The position numbers and the translations under genes were made by a program. The notes below the pieces were generated by a model. That model ran no database searches. It was not told the DNA's origin and saw nothing but the letters and a program-made list of their open reading frames with translations. From the NCBI GenBank assembly GCA_036346375.1, contig CM070503.1:372001-436000 (forward strand): a stretch of 64,000 nt of DNA. The letters are read 5' to 3'. Within the stretch, counting starts at the first letter, position 1. Every line of letters starts with the position of its first letter. The stretch comes from Guadua angustifolia. Taxonomy: Eukaryota > Streptophyta > Magnoliopsida > Poales > Poaceae. Of the stretch, positions 36,204-48,300 are shown piece by piece.

Positions 36204-37430
36204 TCTTGTGCCGGCAACTGGTTCATACAGGAGAATATTATTTAGAAAAAACAACAATAGGGGATATGGCATTAGTGCTTAACACAAGTATCGAGTGAAG
36301 AGTAAACATACAATGGCTTATTAAAACAAAAAAAAACAATGCGCTTCCCAATAGAGACTTGAAATCTAGTTAAGCTACCATCACAACTCAGTGCCCTTGC
36401 CTACTAATCGCTTAATCCATATCAAATTGCACAATGCGTTGGTCATAATATTAAAGAGAATGCACATAAACAATTGGCTATTTGAACTTCGACAATTTGT
36501 ACTGCAAGAGATTGCAAAAATGTGAGCACCCACTTCCTCCTGTGTTGGTACTAGTACTAGTTTAGGTTTCTTGCGGTTATTACTGCCTACCTATAATTCG
36601 AAGGTGCTATTGGCATCATAGTTTTACACAATCAGCAGCACTGCGACACCCCGCTGCAAATCAAAAGTTTAGCTATTCGCTCAAAAAAAAAAACTTCATT
36701 GAACTTCTCTAGCTGCTCCCATGCATCAAATCTGCCGTTCTTTAATGCTAATAATCCATGACCTCTATATTCTAACATTTCCATAGCATCATGGCCATAT
36801 GGTTTATGATCTCTGTACTAAACTCTTGTCAACAACTTTCCAATGCTTTGGTCCAACATAAATGGTACTAAATGAAGCTTCACAAGAAAAAGACACATGT
36901 AGTGAATTAAATAATCCCTTGATCTCAAACTCAAAACCCTAAGAAAAAAGAATCAAGTGTGAGGTGTGTAGGGACGTAGCCAAGATCACAAAGCAAAGCC
37001 CCATCGTATCACACCAACAAAAGAAGCACACGAAGATCAAAGAAAAAGCACCCGGTAACTTCCGAACGAGAAGATAACCAAGAACAATGTGGGCTTTAGG
37101 AGAGGAGCTAGCGCAGAAGAAACAAAAATACCTCCAAAATTGCAAACTTGCGCAAGCGAGCGATGTAATCAAGGAGGCAGTTTGGTTTGGTTTGGTTAGA
37201 AGTAGAACATAGGAGGAGAGGCTTTCTGCAATGCGAGTGTGCAGGAGAATCGGAGAAGGGTAAAGAAGGTGGGAGAGAGCTCAGGCAGCAACAATCCCAA
37301 GAAGTAGGAGATGGTGGGGGTGGTGGTGGGTAGGTGCGTCTCCCTCTTCACTCTCACTGACGAAGGGCAGAGAAGAGGAGAGCAGGGCGAAGCAACTGCA
37401 CACAAGCGGTAATTGCGTGCAGCTCCTTTG
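36204..37430 (-). other. 5' leader intron and promoter of the six-RRM gene
   Basis: The acceptor next to 36218 (GAACCAG) and a donor GTATTT at 37131 would define a leader intron of about 914 bp. A purine-rich non-coding exon lies at about 37132-37400. The ORFs here on both strands are short and unrecognised. Inferred from splice motifs only. Confidence 0.45.
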
Positions 37431-37862
37431 CTGTGTCCTGTGTACACTGAGCCAGGGAAAGGGAACTCGACCTCATACTACGGTCCGACGTCCGAAATTT
37501 TTGACACATTACAATATTTTTTTTCTATCTCCTGCGATATTTTTTTTACACCACGTAAAATATTTTTCTTCGATAAACAATGAAATATGCTACAGTAAAC
37601 GGATGTTGCAAGCGTAGAATAAAAATATTGCAAGAGGCGTCCGATAGGATGAACAGTAATCGACGTCCGAGCGCTAGTTTTTTAAAAAAAAAACGTACAT
37701 ACCGATCACTTTCACCAAGGACATACATGTTTAGCTCGGCTCTTGCTAAACCGCGCACTGCGTGGCCATTCGAAATTACTGGCAGCCGCATGCCCGTCTT
37801 GCTCCACGAAAGAAGCGTTACCATTGCTGAATTCAGTTAATTATCCATGGCACGTCTCGCAC

Positions 37863-38772
37863 TAGGTCGGCTCTGGTACAGGGAGCCTTGCACCAACCAT
37901 ATTTTGCTAAGTGTCCTGCTAATAGGGCCCACTGTTTATTAATTAAGATTAGATTTAATGGAGGCATCTGTCCTCTTTATTCATAAATCATCAAATTTGA
38001 TCTGCCCTCTCATTCTTCGATCATCAAATAATGCTTAATGTATTTGCTCTTGCTTGCATGAGGAGCAATGGCTGCAACATCTCAAAAGAAAAAGGAAAGA
38101 AGCAATGCACAAGCCATGACAGGAACTGGAAACAGATGAGTAGGGGATGAGAGTTTTCCCGCCAAAATGCTTAACGATAATTGCTCAACACTAAGATTTT
38201 ATTGATAGTCTCTCCATCCAAAATTACATATGATGTATTTTCTCTTAATACGCACACAAAGGGGATATTAAAAATGACTAGGTTAATCCTAATTATTATC
38301 TCTAAAAACTATAATCAATGCATGAATGTGAAGAATATAAAATAAATCTACACATTTATTATAAATATAAAGGAAACATCATATTAATTTATATTAAAAT
38401 ATAAAATAAACGCTATGTTTATGAATAAAACCATTAAAAAATACGGCGTACAAACTTGTATGGTGGGAGGAGATCCTAAGGGCCTGTTTGGTAGAGTTTT
38501 AGATTCCAACTTCTCCTGAAATTTGAAACTTATAGGCTAAAATAAAGTGAATTAAGTTTATATTTTTAGTCTAAAATATAAACAAGATGATCTATCTAAA
38601 CACTCTTAATGTACTCACAACTCCAACTTCATGAATCTGATGAAGCTAAAATTTTCAGCTTCACCAGATTCTCAGAATCTGGAGAAGTTGAATCCCTACC
38701 AAACAGGCCTTAAGCTCCATATCCTTGACAGGACACTTGGCAAAATATGGTTGGTAGCCTGCGCCAGAGTCT
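37863..38772. mobile_element. Mutator-like non-autonomous element with 10-bp TSD
   Basis: Near-terminal inverted repeats share ACCAACCATATTTTG and AAGTGTCCTG, at about 37893 and 38733 in opposite orientation. The 10-mer CGTCTCGCAC flanks both sides at 37853-37862 and 38773-38782. A TSD of 9-10 bp and long TIRs point to MULEs. No transposase is encoded. A Tourist-like MITE is nested inside. Confidence 0.78.
38480..38710. mobile_element. Tourist-like MITE nested in the MULE
   Basis: The ends GGGCCTGTTTGGTAGAG and CTACCAAACAGGCCT are inverted repeats, with TAA on each side (38477-38479, 38711-38713). It is 231 bp long and inserted into the larger element. Confidence 0.85.
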
Positions 38773-39339
38773 CGTCTCGCACGAAAGCATGATCATTTGC
38801 ACTGATTCAGCCGGCTCACTTTCTGCAAAGAAAAGGGTATTAACATATTAACATGTGTGTGGATGCCATCAATAAATGCGTGACATGTACAGCTAGTAAT
38901 TTATCAACAAATATATAGTTTTAGACTTTCACCACTTTGTGACGGGTAAGAGAAAGAGAGTCAATCAGGCCCCCACCCACCCATCAAACATCAACAGAGA
39001 TGCCATGAACCAAATGCATTCTTCACTGGCCATTGCATTTTGCATGTATCAACTATATATAGCATTAGCAATATCAATTGTGAACTGTATGAATTGTGCA
39101 CGAACAATTTGTTCTCATGTACGTACCTCTTATAGTCTTCTGTGCTTGCCTTCTACACATCACCTACTTGTGTGGTTCTTCTCGCCAAGTCTTTCTCGAT
39201 AGTTTTGAAGGATCTGAAAATATTTTACATCGAAAGAGTGTTTGGGGGTTGGTTTACAAACAAAAACAGTTCTGTTTTATGACTTAATTGTGATCTTTTG
39301 TGTATGAGAAAACAAATGGACTCGACTATCCATTGAATG

Positions 39340-39960
39340 TTTGATCAGTAACATTCGCGATGCAAAGTCTTCCTATGGCTTGCCAGCCAAAATCGACTCG
39401 ATCAAGCAAGCAATAACTACAAATGAAGGGGTGGCCCAACCAATATTTCTGCCCAATGTGCTGCTGAAATCTGGAAACTGCACATCACCTATTCATAGAC
39501 TGCCTCCAAGTTTGAAGGCTGTGGGAACTAATCGCTGCATGGGCTCGATTGCCGTCTCTATCGTCGGACCGGTGGGATCCGGTCACGGCCTTAAACCTGC
39601 AAGATTGGAGTCTTCACCTCGTAAACGGATATCCAAGGTTTCGAAAAGGACTAAAGTCGCTGATCATCCTAACTTGCTGGCAATGGTGGAAAGAACGAAA
39701 TAGCAGAATTTTTCGAAGCAAAGAGAAAGCCATTGAGGAGATCGCACAGTCCATCAAAGAAGACGCCAGAATCTAGATTGTTGCAGGAGCAGAGCACCTA
39801 AAAAATCTTCTCGACCGACTACCTTGATTTCTTTGATTTCATTTCATTTCTTCTTCTTAATCCTTTCTCTTGTTCCTCGAGGTGACCCGTGGTTACCTAT
39901 CCGGTGCAGTGTCTTGCACCTTGTTCTATCCGACTTTTCCTTTCTAATATAACTCGCAGC
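39340..39960 (+). mobile_element. LINE 3' remnant
   Basis: Broken frames give a stretch reading CWQWWKERNSRIF followed by an EIAQSIKEDA segment. This matches the tail of plant LINE reverse-transcriptase proteins. A T-rich 3' region with TTCTAATATAAC follows. The frame contains stops and shifts, so it is dead. Confidence 0.65.
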
Positions 39961-39965
39961 TACGC

Positions 39966-40830
39966 TGTTGTCGGCGTATTCCACCTGACAGGTCCGGAGT
40001 CTACGGACCGGGTTTGGTTCGGTAGGAGGGCGTCTTCGCGGCTGGCTAACCCTAGAGGGTGAAAACCCTAATGACTCCCACGCGGAGGACTCCGGCGTCT
40101 ATGAACTAAAGATGACGCAGAGATTTTACCCAGGTTCAGACCCCCTTGCGAGAAGGGTAATAGCCTTACGTCCTGCTAGATTTCTTATTGAGTGTTTGAG
40201 GCTAATACAGAGCTCCGGAATTACAAGTTCTTCCTTAGACTCTATGGCTTGGGTTCTTGGTTGTCCGTCCCCCCTCCCCATGCACCCGGGTGCCCTTAGA
40301 GCATCTCCAAGAGGAGCCCTAAATAGGTTGCTAATTGTAATTATAGGGCTTTGATAGAAAAAAAGCACTCCAACAGAGGTTGTATTTTGAGAAAAATTAT
40401 CAAAATAGGTTTAGGACTCGGAGCCCTGTTGCTATATTTAGCAACTCTCCTCTCCGGCCCTAATGAAGGGATGAATGAAGGATTGGAGATTTAGGGTCTA
40501 ATTGCTGGAGTCAATAGCTATCTTGGGTCCTAATTTTTTTAGTTTAGGCCCTATTTTAAGGTATAGGACTCTATTTTAAGGCTTGACTATTGGAGATGCT
40601 CTTATATAGGCCAGGCTAACGAGGGCAGGTGAAAGGGGGGTCATCATGCTGATCTTCATACATTTATTACTCCTTCCTGTGCTGTCCCGTTCCTCCAGCT
40701 CCAATTAATGCCGACGCATGGCTTTGCCCGGTCCGCCCGGGATGGGACCCCTTTGCGACGGGTAGGTGATAGGCGTCAGAGGAATGGGCCTGCAGCGGGA
40801 TTCCTTGTAATCAACGGATCTGACACAACA
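39966..40830. mobile_element. Probable solo LTR
   Basis: It begins TGTTGTCGGCG and ends CACAACA, the TG...CA form of an LTR. Inside it has CCAGGTTCAGACC and AGGGTAATAGCC, phrases seen in grass gypsy-type LTRs. No clear 5-bp TSD could be matched, and it is split by the MITE at 40299-40601. Confidence 0.55.
40299..40601. mobile_element. Tourist-like MITE nested in the LTR
   Basis: The ends GAGCATCTCCAA and TTGGAGATGCTC are inverted repeats, flanked by TTA (40296-40298, 40602-40604). The element is 303 bp long. Confidence 0.82.
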
Positions 40831-40919
40831 GCTGCCGCCTAGTATACGAGACGATAGGGAAGGAGACTTGAGGCGGCCACCTCGTCCCACCTTTTGCCTT
40901 GCGCGCGGGCGGCAGGCGT

Positions 40920-41270
40920 CTCCGCCACTGCTCACCGTCCTCCACGTGGACGGCGCTGGTGGGCGGGCGTGCTCGCCACCCGCCGCCGGCCGCCACGCTG
41001 GCCGAAGCGCCGGCGAAGGCGGCCGTCCGCCACTGCTCGCCGGTCTCCACGTGGGCCGGCGCGTGGTCAAGCGGGCGTGCCGCCGCCCGCCTTAAGAACC
41101 ACGCTGGTGGCGTCGGCGGCGAGCGTCTCGCCCACCGCTCGCCACCTCCACGTGGATCGGCGCTGGCTAGCGCCCGTGCTTCGCCCACCCGCTGCCGGCC
41201 GCCACCCTGGTGGTGGCCCGGCGGCGAGGTGTCTCGCCCACCTGCCCGGCCTCCACGTGGATCGCTTTAT
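40920..41270. repeat. GC-rich minisatellite with about 104-bp units
   Basis: CTCCACGTGG occurs at 40940, 41045, 41146 and 41251, spacings of 105, 101 and 105 bp. Between them the phrases CCGCCACTGCTC and CCGCCACGCTGG recur with changes. Open frames on both strands follow from the base composition and are not taken as genes. Confidence 0.85.
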
Positions 41271-41279
41271 CGCCGGAGG

Positions 41280-42345
41280 GTACCAGCGAGAGTACGCTGA
41301 CAGCTGTCCTTTCAAAAAAAAAGAATGTTTGATCAGTAACAACGGCTCGAACTGGACTCACCAACGCCCAACTCTGTTCTGTTCTTGTAGGAGAGCACGC
41401 TTTGATTAGTTACCCCTCTAAGTTTGTTAGGTGTATTTTTTAAATGATCTTGTTCATAAATACAGAACGTATTTCAGGTTTTGTATATATATCTTTTTTT
41501 TTTGCCTTTTTACTTGGGTAATGAGCGAGGTTTATATGGAGAGAAGTTTGTTACAGATGAGGACATGGAAAAATAAAAAAAGAAATAGAAAACTTGTAAT
41601 CTCTCCTTCCTGCGTGTTCTTCTGCCTCTTGCCGTGTTCTCCTTCCTTTCCTCCCTTTCTCCATTGATCGATCTCACGCCAATCGCTTGCGGTGGCCGCG
41701 GGAGGTTACAGAAAGAGAGCGGCACGTCGATGCGGGGAGGGCTCGGAGGCTTCGCCTGTCTTGGCAACGCCGAGGCCTCCGTGGGGAAGCCGTCGAAGGA
41801 GGCGGCAAGGGATCTACGCGGGGCAATAAGCGGAGAAGGCGGCAGAGACGCGTGTGGGTCTGGCCGGAGACACTACACTAGCTGGTTCTACCAGCCCTGA
41901 TTAGGGGACGTCTGGGCACTTGTAGACACGACGGCCATTTCAGAACGCGCCGACAAGCAAACCGCGATATCACCAAATAAATCAAATGAACAGCTACCAG
42001 TACCTAATTCAATTTTCAAAGCCATTTCAAGACCTTATTGAAGAGCAACAGGGTTACAACGTTTTCCATCAAATGCCATATGGAGGGCAATGCTGCAAAA
42101 TTCTGGCGTCCTCCATGCAATCACCCATCCCTTGTTCCCAATCAATAAATTGCTTGGACGGATCAAAATTCAAAAGGCTACAAATAAAAGAAACCGTAGT
42201 GGAAGAGAAAGGAAATGTCCTACACACAAAAATGGCATTTTCAGTGCCAAGATTGGTAACAACCGGTGCGAGGATTGTTTTGCTACTTTTTGTATGTATC
42301 TACCGCTTGCATTATTGGGAAGAGCTTGTTCATGTATAAGCTGCC
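41280..42345. other. Intergenic and 3' flank of KEA
   Basis: No gene is supported. The part nearest 42345 is the probable 3' untranslated region of the antiporter gene. A GC-rich patch at 41680-41880 has open frames on both strands but no recognised protein. Confidence 0.4.
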
Positions 42346-45300
42346 TCAGATTGCCAGTACTCCATCAACAGAGTCACTTTCATCATCGGAAGTGACAGAC
42401 TTTGGTTTGGACATGGGCATGACTCTTGAAAATCCGTAGCCCAGAGAACTTCCAGTTGTAGCATATAACTGTTAAGGCCGAAAAAAAAAAAAGTTAATCA
42501 AGTGAACTTCATTGTCTCAACAAGTTAGTATCACTTGCACTTCGATTTGTTGAGCATCTATGCACTAATTGCATCTACCATTCCCTATGGGATATTAAGA
42601 AGCCCTGTCAAAAATTAGAAAATTGGTTTGCTACAATTGCATTTTTAGAATATCTCATAGCTCTTATGTCATTTATAAGAATTTGATTATTAAACCATTA
42701 TGAATAAAGTCACTAAGTGATGATGCAACTACACACCTCCGTGAGCTCTGACAGATGACGATTCCGGAATTCATTGATAGTTGCCGCAATCTCTGACATT
42801 GGATGTTTTGCCTGCAATACATCACACGAAGAAAATGATGCTTCTGCATCAAATTCCATACATTACGAATGAGCACGACAGATTATAATAACGGCAGAGC
42901 TTACTTGCGCCAGAACAGCAGCAGCCAATTGAAGACTTGGTTCCAAGGTCTCAGGGACAACCTTGAAATTTTTTCAGATGAAGTTCCAATAGAAGTCAAT
43001 TTAATGTTATCACGGGTGACAATGCAGTATACAATAAAACAAACTGGGTACAAGAAAAAAAAAGAATAAATCGTGGTAAAAAATGTGAGACAAAGTCTCC
43101 CAGCACAAGGGCAGGTTATGTGCAAGTTATGGAAGCTGCTAGCCCAATGAGTATAGAAGAACCATTGGTACATAACAGTGACATACAGTTTACAGTTGTA
43201 CCAATCAGATACTAGATGCAGGTCCGATCACATGCTTCATGGATAGTGTATTTATGAAGCAGAGTTGCAAATGAGCAGCTACCACCTTATCAAATTCAAA
43301 TTTTAATCTATCGGTAGACAAAGAACGCTTTCCTACTGGTCCACAGACTCCACAGTAAATGACTGTATAGCCATGGGTGTGTACTAACAGGGTTCTGAAA
43401 CTGGCTGGTTCTAGTTTTATAATGAACAATTGAGTTCATATGTCATGAACAATTATACCTGCTGCAAATGGCTTCACATGGCAGGTTATGGGCTTGCAAT
43501 TTGTTCTGATAAACTAACAAAATCTCATTACAAGCTACTGAAGTCAAACCACATGGCCTTTTGTTCATACAGTTGCACCAGGAGCATATCATTGCCTAGA
43601 AATTTTTTAGATCCGACTAACAGATTGCTTCGTAACATCTACTTACCGCTGTTGCACCTGCTTTCTCCAAATTAACACCATGATCAACATCATGTGCTCG
43701 GACAAATGTCTTCACATTTGGAAAATACTTGCTCAAAGCCCAAACAGCTCTATAATTCGCACCAGGAGTATCTAAAGTAATGGCAGCAGCGCAGGCCCTC
43801 TCAGCTCCAACTTTGTGCAGTACCTGGCAAAAGCCAATTGAGATCAGTACTTTTGACAAGCGTATGATAGAATGTTAGTTGAACTCCTCCTACCTCTCTA
43901 CTTCCTGCATCACCAAAATATACTGGTAGGTCAAGTGCACGTCCAACTGCCACCCGATCACTGAAAAAGTACCCAAGAATTAGTTTCATATTAATTGCCT
44001 AAGTGAGAAGCATAATACAAACCATTAGCATACAACAGAGTTAAATCCTAACAAAATATTCGCAAACTTAAGCATCTATATACAAACCATTAGCATACAA
44101 CAGAGTTAAATCCTAACAAAATATTCGCAAACTTAAGCATCTATGTACATATTCAAGGATTTGTCATACATATCACAGAGTCATACTTCATGGATCAACA
44201 CTCGTTCAGTAGCGATGCTAATACATGTTTGTCTATTCTCTTATAGTTGCCTTAAAAACAAGATTATTGCAAGATGCAGTATCATACCTTCGAACATCGA
44301 GCGCAACAAATGGAATTAAACGCTCCGACAGGAGTTGGGCGATGATCTAGTATAAGGAAAGACGTATTATTAGGACTCTATTGAACATAGTAGATACAGT
44401 AACTCATGAGGATTGCAAGACAACCTGCCCAACACGTCCAAATCCCAATATAATAATATGATCTTGCAAGTCATCCGTCTATATACACCAAAGAAAAACA
44501 AGACAATATTACGTGAAAATCAGCATCTTCTAGGAAATTAAATAGCTGCCATAATGTCACTTGTAAAAATAGGAGAACATAGAGCGGTAATGATATTCTA
44601 ACTTGAAGCAACCTATCTCACTACCAGGTGTTTTTACATCCAGCATACACCAATACGTTGGCAGATATACCGGCCGGTAAATAATGGCAGAAATAAGCTG
44701 GTTGCGTATGATATCATCATGAAATCCTGACCTGATTGACTTTCTGACTTTTTACTAAGTTGTTTTTTTTTTATTGTTTGAGGGATGAGGAATCATAAAC
44801 TTCAGCCAGAGTTATGACTACCTGTTCTGGCCAATGTTCCACACAATTTTTGCTTGTAAACCTGATATCCATAATATTCATGTACAAACATGCAGAAAGT
44901 CATGGATGCTAATTTAGAGCAAAATATTCCATCCACTATGCGACCGATTGATCACCATCAGCAACCAGAGGCAAGCAGATAAAAGGCACCTATTTTTTGG
45001 TTTTAGCTTGTTTTGAAGTAGCTTTTAAATTCTAGCAAGGTAATAGCACCATTCTGTAAGGAAAAGACTTGATTACTGCAGCAATAGAAACTAAGAAATT
45101 ACAGGAAAATCAAAATGCAAACAAATTCCTTTTCGAAGAACCGAAGAAGGATTTTAAAACTTATTGACCACCATTACTGCTAGTGGTTTTAGGACTGACC
45201 CATTAGAAATTACTAGACCATAATATAATAACCAAGGCTGCTAATTTATAGTGTTTGATTTATTAATGATGCTTAATTTACATAAAGATCAAATGCACGA

Positions 45301-48300
45301 TCTAGCTTCATTATACACAAGGAATGCAAGGAACCAAGTGCTGCTCGGTTGGTAGAGGGCATTGTTGAACACCCTGCCCACCTGGGCTCGAACCTGGCTG
45401 CCTACCTTCTTTCTTGAGTGAATGCCAGACCTTCCTACCAAATTTCAAAAGACACAAGGAATGCACTAGGGCGGGCATGTGAATGCCCTCGGTTGAGCAT
45501 AAGTTATGACTACCTTCTTTCTTAAGTGGATGCCAGAGCTCCTTACCAAATTTCAAAAGACACACAAGGAATGCACTAGGGCGTGCATGTGATTGCCCTC
45601 GGTTGAGCATAAGTTACGACGGTAGGCATTCTAAAAGTCCAAATTTGTCATGAACATGACAGTACATTACAAATTAGAGTATGAGAAAAAAATGCAATGT
45701 TTTTGGATTCAGCCATGATTATAGAAAATGCCATCAAAGCAATAGGTGACAGTAGAAATAAAGAATATACCTCACTTTCCACTGGCAATAAACTCCTTAC
45801 ATCATGCTGCTCAAATTTTGATGCCAGAAACTGTCCTCCAGCAGCTAACCATGGTGTCAGAGCCATTGAAATGCCAACCACTAAAAATAATAATGACGAT
45901 AATTTAGGTGATAGAAGTCCCTGCAAAGTATTGCCCATAAGTTTTTATTGATGCTGCACAACAATCATGACTTATGAAAATTATATATGTTCCTATGATT
46001 GAACTCAGATGTACATTAGAAATACATCTTATCACATACAATGATACAACAATAGGAAAGACACAAAAAACAAGGTCCATTCATACAAAATAATAATTGC
46101 AAAACCTGGTTGACAGCTTCTCCAAATGCAACAAAAGCAAACTCCCCACCAGGTGCAAGCATAAGACCAACCCGAACAGCAGCTATGGTGGAAATTCCAA
46201 ACACTCTACCAACAAATGTAACCAACAGTGTCTTCCCAATAATCAAGAGACCTAATATCGCAGAGATTGCTGGGAAGTTTGACAGAAGCAACTTTGGGTC
46301 AATAGACATTCCAACCTGGAAAGACAAACTTCAGGGTAAGCATTAAGCAAAGGTTTCAAACATGTTAGGAACTTATAGAAGGAATTCTCATCGTTCTAAA
46401 GTAAATAAAAGAGACCTAGATGTTGGATAAGCAAATTTCTGAAATATTAATGTCCGTCGAATCTAAGTATTTTCTAAGTAATATGACACTAAATAGTAAC
46501 AGTCATACGATTCGACAGAATATATGATAACCTAACATCTACATAAGTAAGACACATTTATTTGACAAGTTGTTGAAAGCAGGGTTTGGAAAAACGGAGG
46601 TAACTGGTAAACCGGAACCAGACTGGTAGTTGCATCTAGTTTATATCCCAAACTTCTATTAAAAATTTTCAGAATATCAAATAATTAAAAAAGGAATAAA
46701 ACGGCCGGTTATAACCAGTTTTTGCCAAGAAACCGTGACTGGTCACCCTTTTTTTTCATTTTTGCTGAGAAACTGTGACTGGTCACCCTTTTTTTCTTTC
46801 TTTCTTTCTTTTTTGAAAGAAGACAGTGAATGATATTTAATGAGTAAGATTTCGACGTAGTATGGAATACACAAAGTTGCCTGCTAAACTGGGATACATG
46901 ATGATACCGACAACATTTACTTGAGGATAGCACAAATGGACCATTCACATTATCAATTGTATTAAAAAATAGTTGTAATTTGAAAAACTCATGATAAAAG
47001 TAAAAAATAAGTGGTAAGATTTGAGTGTGATGGATAACATTGAGCCCTTACATTTTTGCCCTAATGATGTACAAAGTCACATATGACATACAAGGAGAGA
47101 TTCCTTGGTATATGCTTTTTACTGATGACGTGGTGCTAATTGACGAGAGTAAGGTAGGTGTTGATAGAAAACTAGAGCTATAAAGACTTTAGAATCAAAA
47201 GGCTTTAGACTTAATAGGATTAAAACGGAGTATATGAGGTGTGTTTTCAAAGATGTTATGGTTGATGATGGAGATGTTAGTATGGACGGAAAAGTAGTGT
47301 CTAGGAAGGAAACGTTTCAATATTTGGGATCGATGCTACAGAGTGACGACCAGATTGACAAAGATGTGAGCCAAAGGATATGAGCAGAGTGGTTGAAATG
47401 GTGCCAAGCCACCAAGCATCGGGTGCCCTATGTGATAGAAAAGTCCCTCACAAGTCAAATGGTACGTTTTATAGGACGGCAATCAGACCTATGATATTGT
47501 GTATATAGCGGAATGTTGGGCGACAAAAAAGACAACATGTACAGAAGATAAGCATAGCAGAGATGCGGATGCTGCAATAGATCTGTGGTCATACAAAGTG
47601 AGATTAAATCCGCAATGATGATATACGTGATAGGGTTAGGGTAGCACCAATTGAAGAAAAGTTTGTCCAACATCATTTGAGATGGTTTGGATATTTCCAA
47701 TGGAGGCCACTTGTGACAGATGTGTAGTGGAATTTTATGCCCTCTCAAAACATAAGTGGAAGAGGTCGACTGAGAATAACGTAGAAACATCATTGTCAAG
47801 GCGACAAGGCAAGGCGAGGCGCCAACTGAGCGCCTAGACTCCTAGGTGCCTAGGCGGGCGCCTAGGCGAGGATTAAGCGACCAAAAAAGGTCCAGCAATA
47901 TCAGTATATTACCAATACATATGTAACATATATACCTTGTATGAATGCAAATAAATAGCATAATAGCAGCAGCACAGGCATCAACACTCAGCATCACAGC
48001 AGCAGCACAAGCATGAGCAGAGGGCAGCGGCCCATGGTGGACGCTTAGGCAACGCCTTGACAACAATGCGTAGAAAGAAGCAGTTAGACGAGGAATTGGA
48101 ATGTATCCAAAAAGTTGGCATTGGATAGGAGTGCACGGAAGTTAGTGATTGATGTGTTGGAACTATGACCTAAGAACAAAGGTTTAGTGGTCTTTTGACT
48201 TTAATTGGGTTTCATTCCTAGCCTACCCCAATTTGTTTGGGACAAAAGACTTGGTTATTGCTATTGTTGTTGTAAGATTTGAGTGTGAAGTAAAAAGTTA

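Noticed and set aside
40705..41409. Several 120-170-aa ORFs on both strands
   Set aside because: They are open only because the 104-bp GC-rich minisatellite has few stops; no conserved domain.
44016..44145. CRISPR-like repeat
   Set aside because: It has only two adjacent units without spacers, in a plant intron; a simple tandem duplication explains it.
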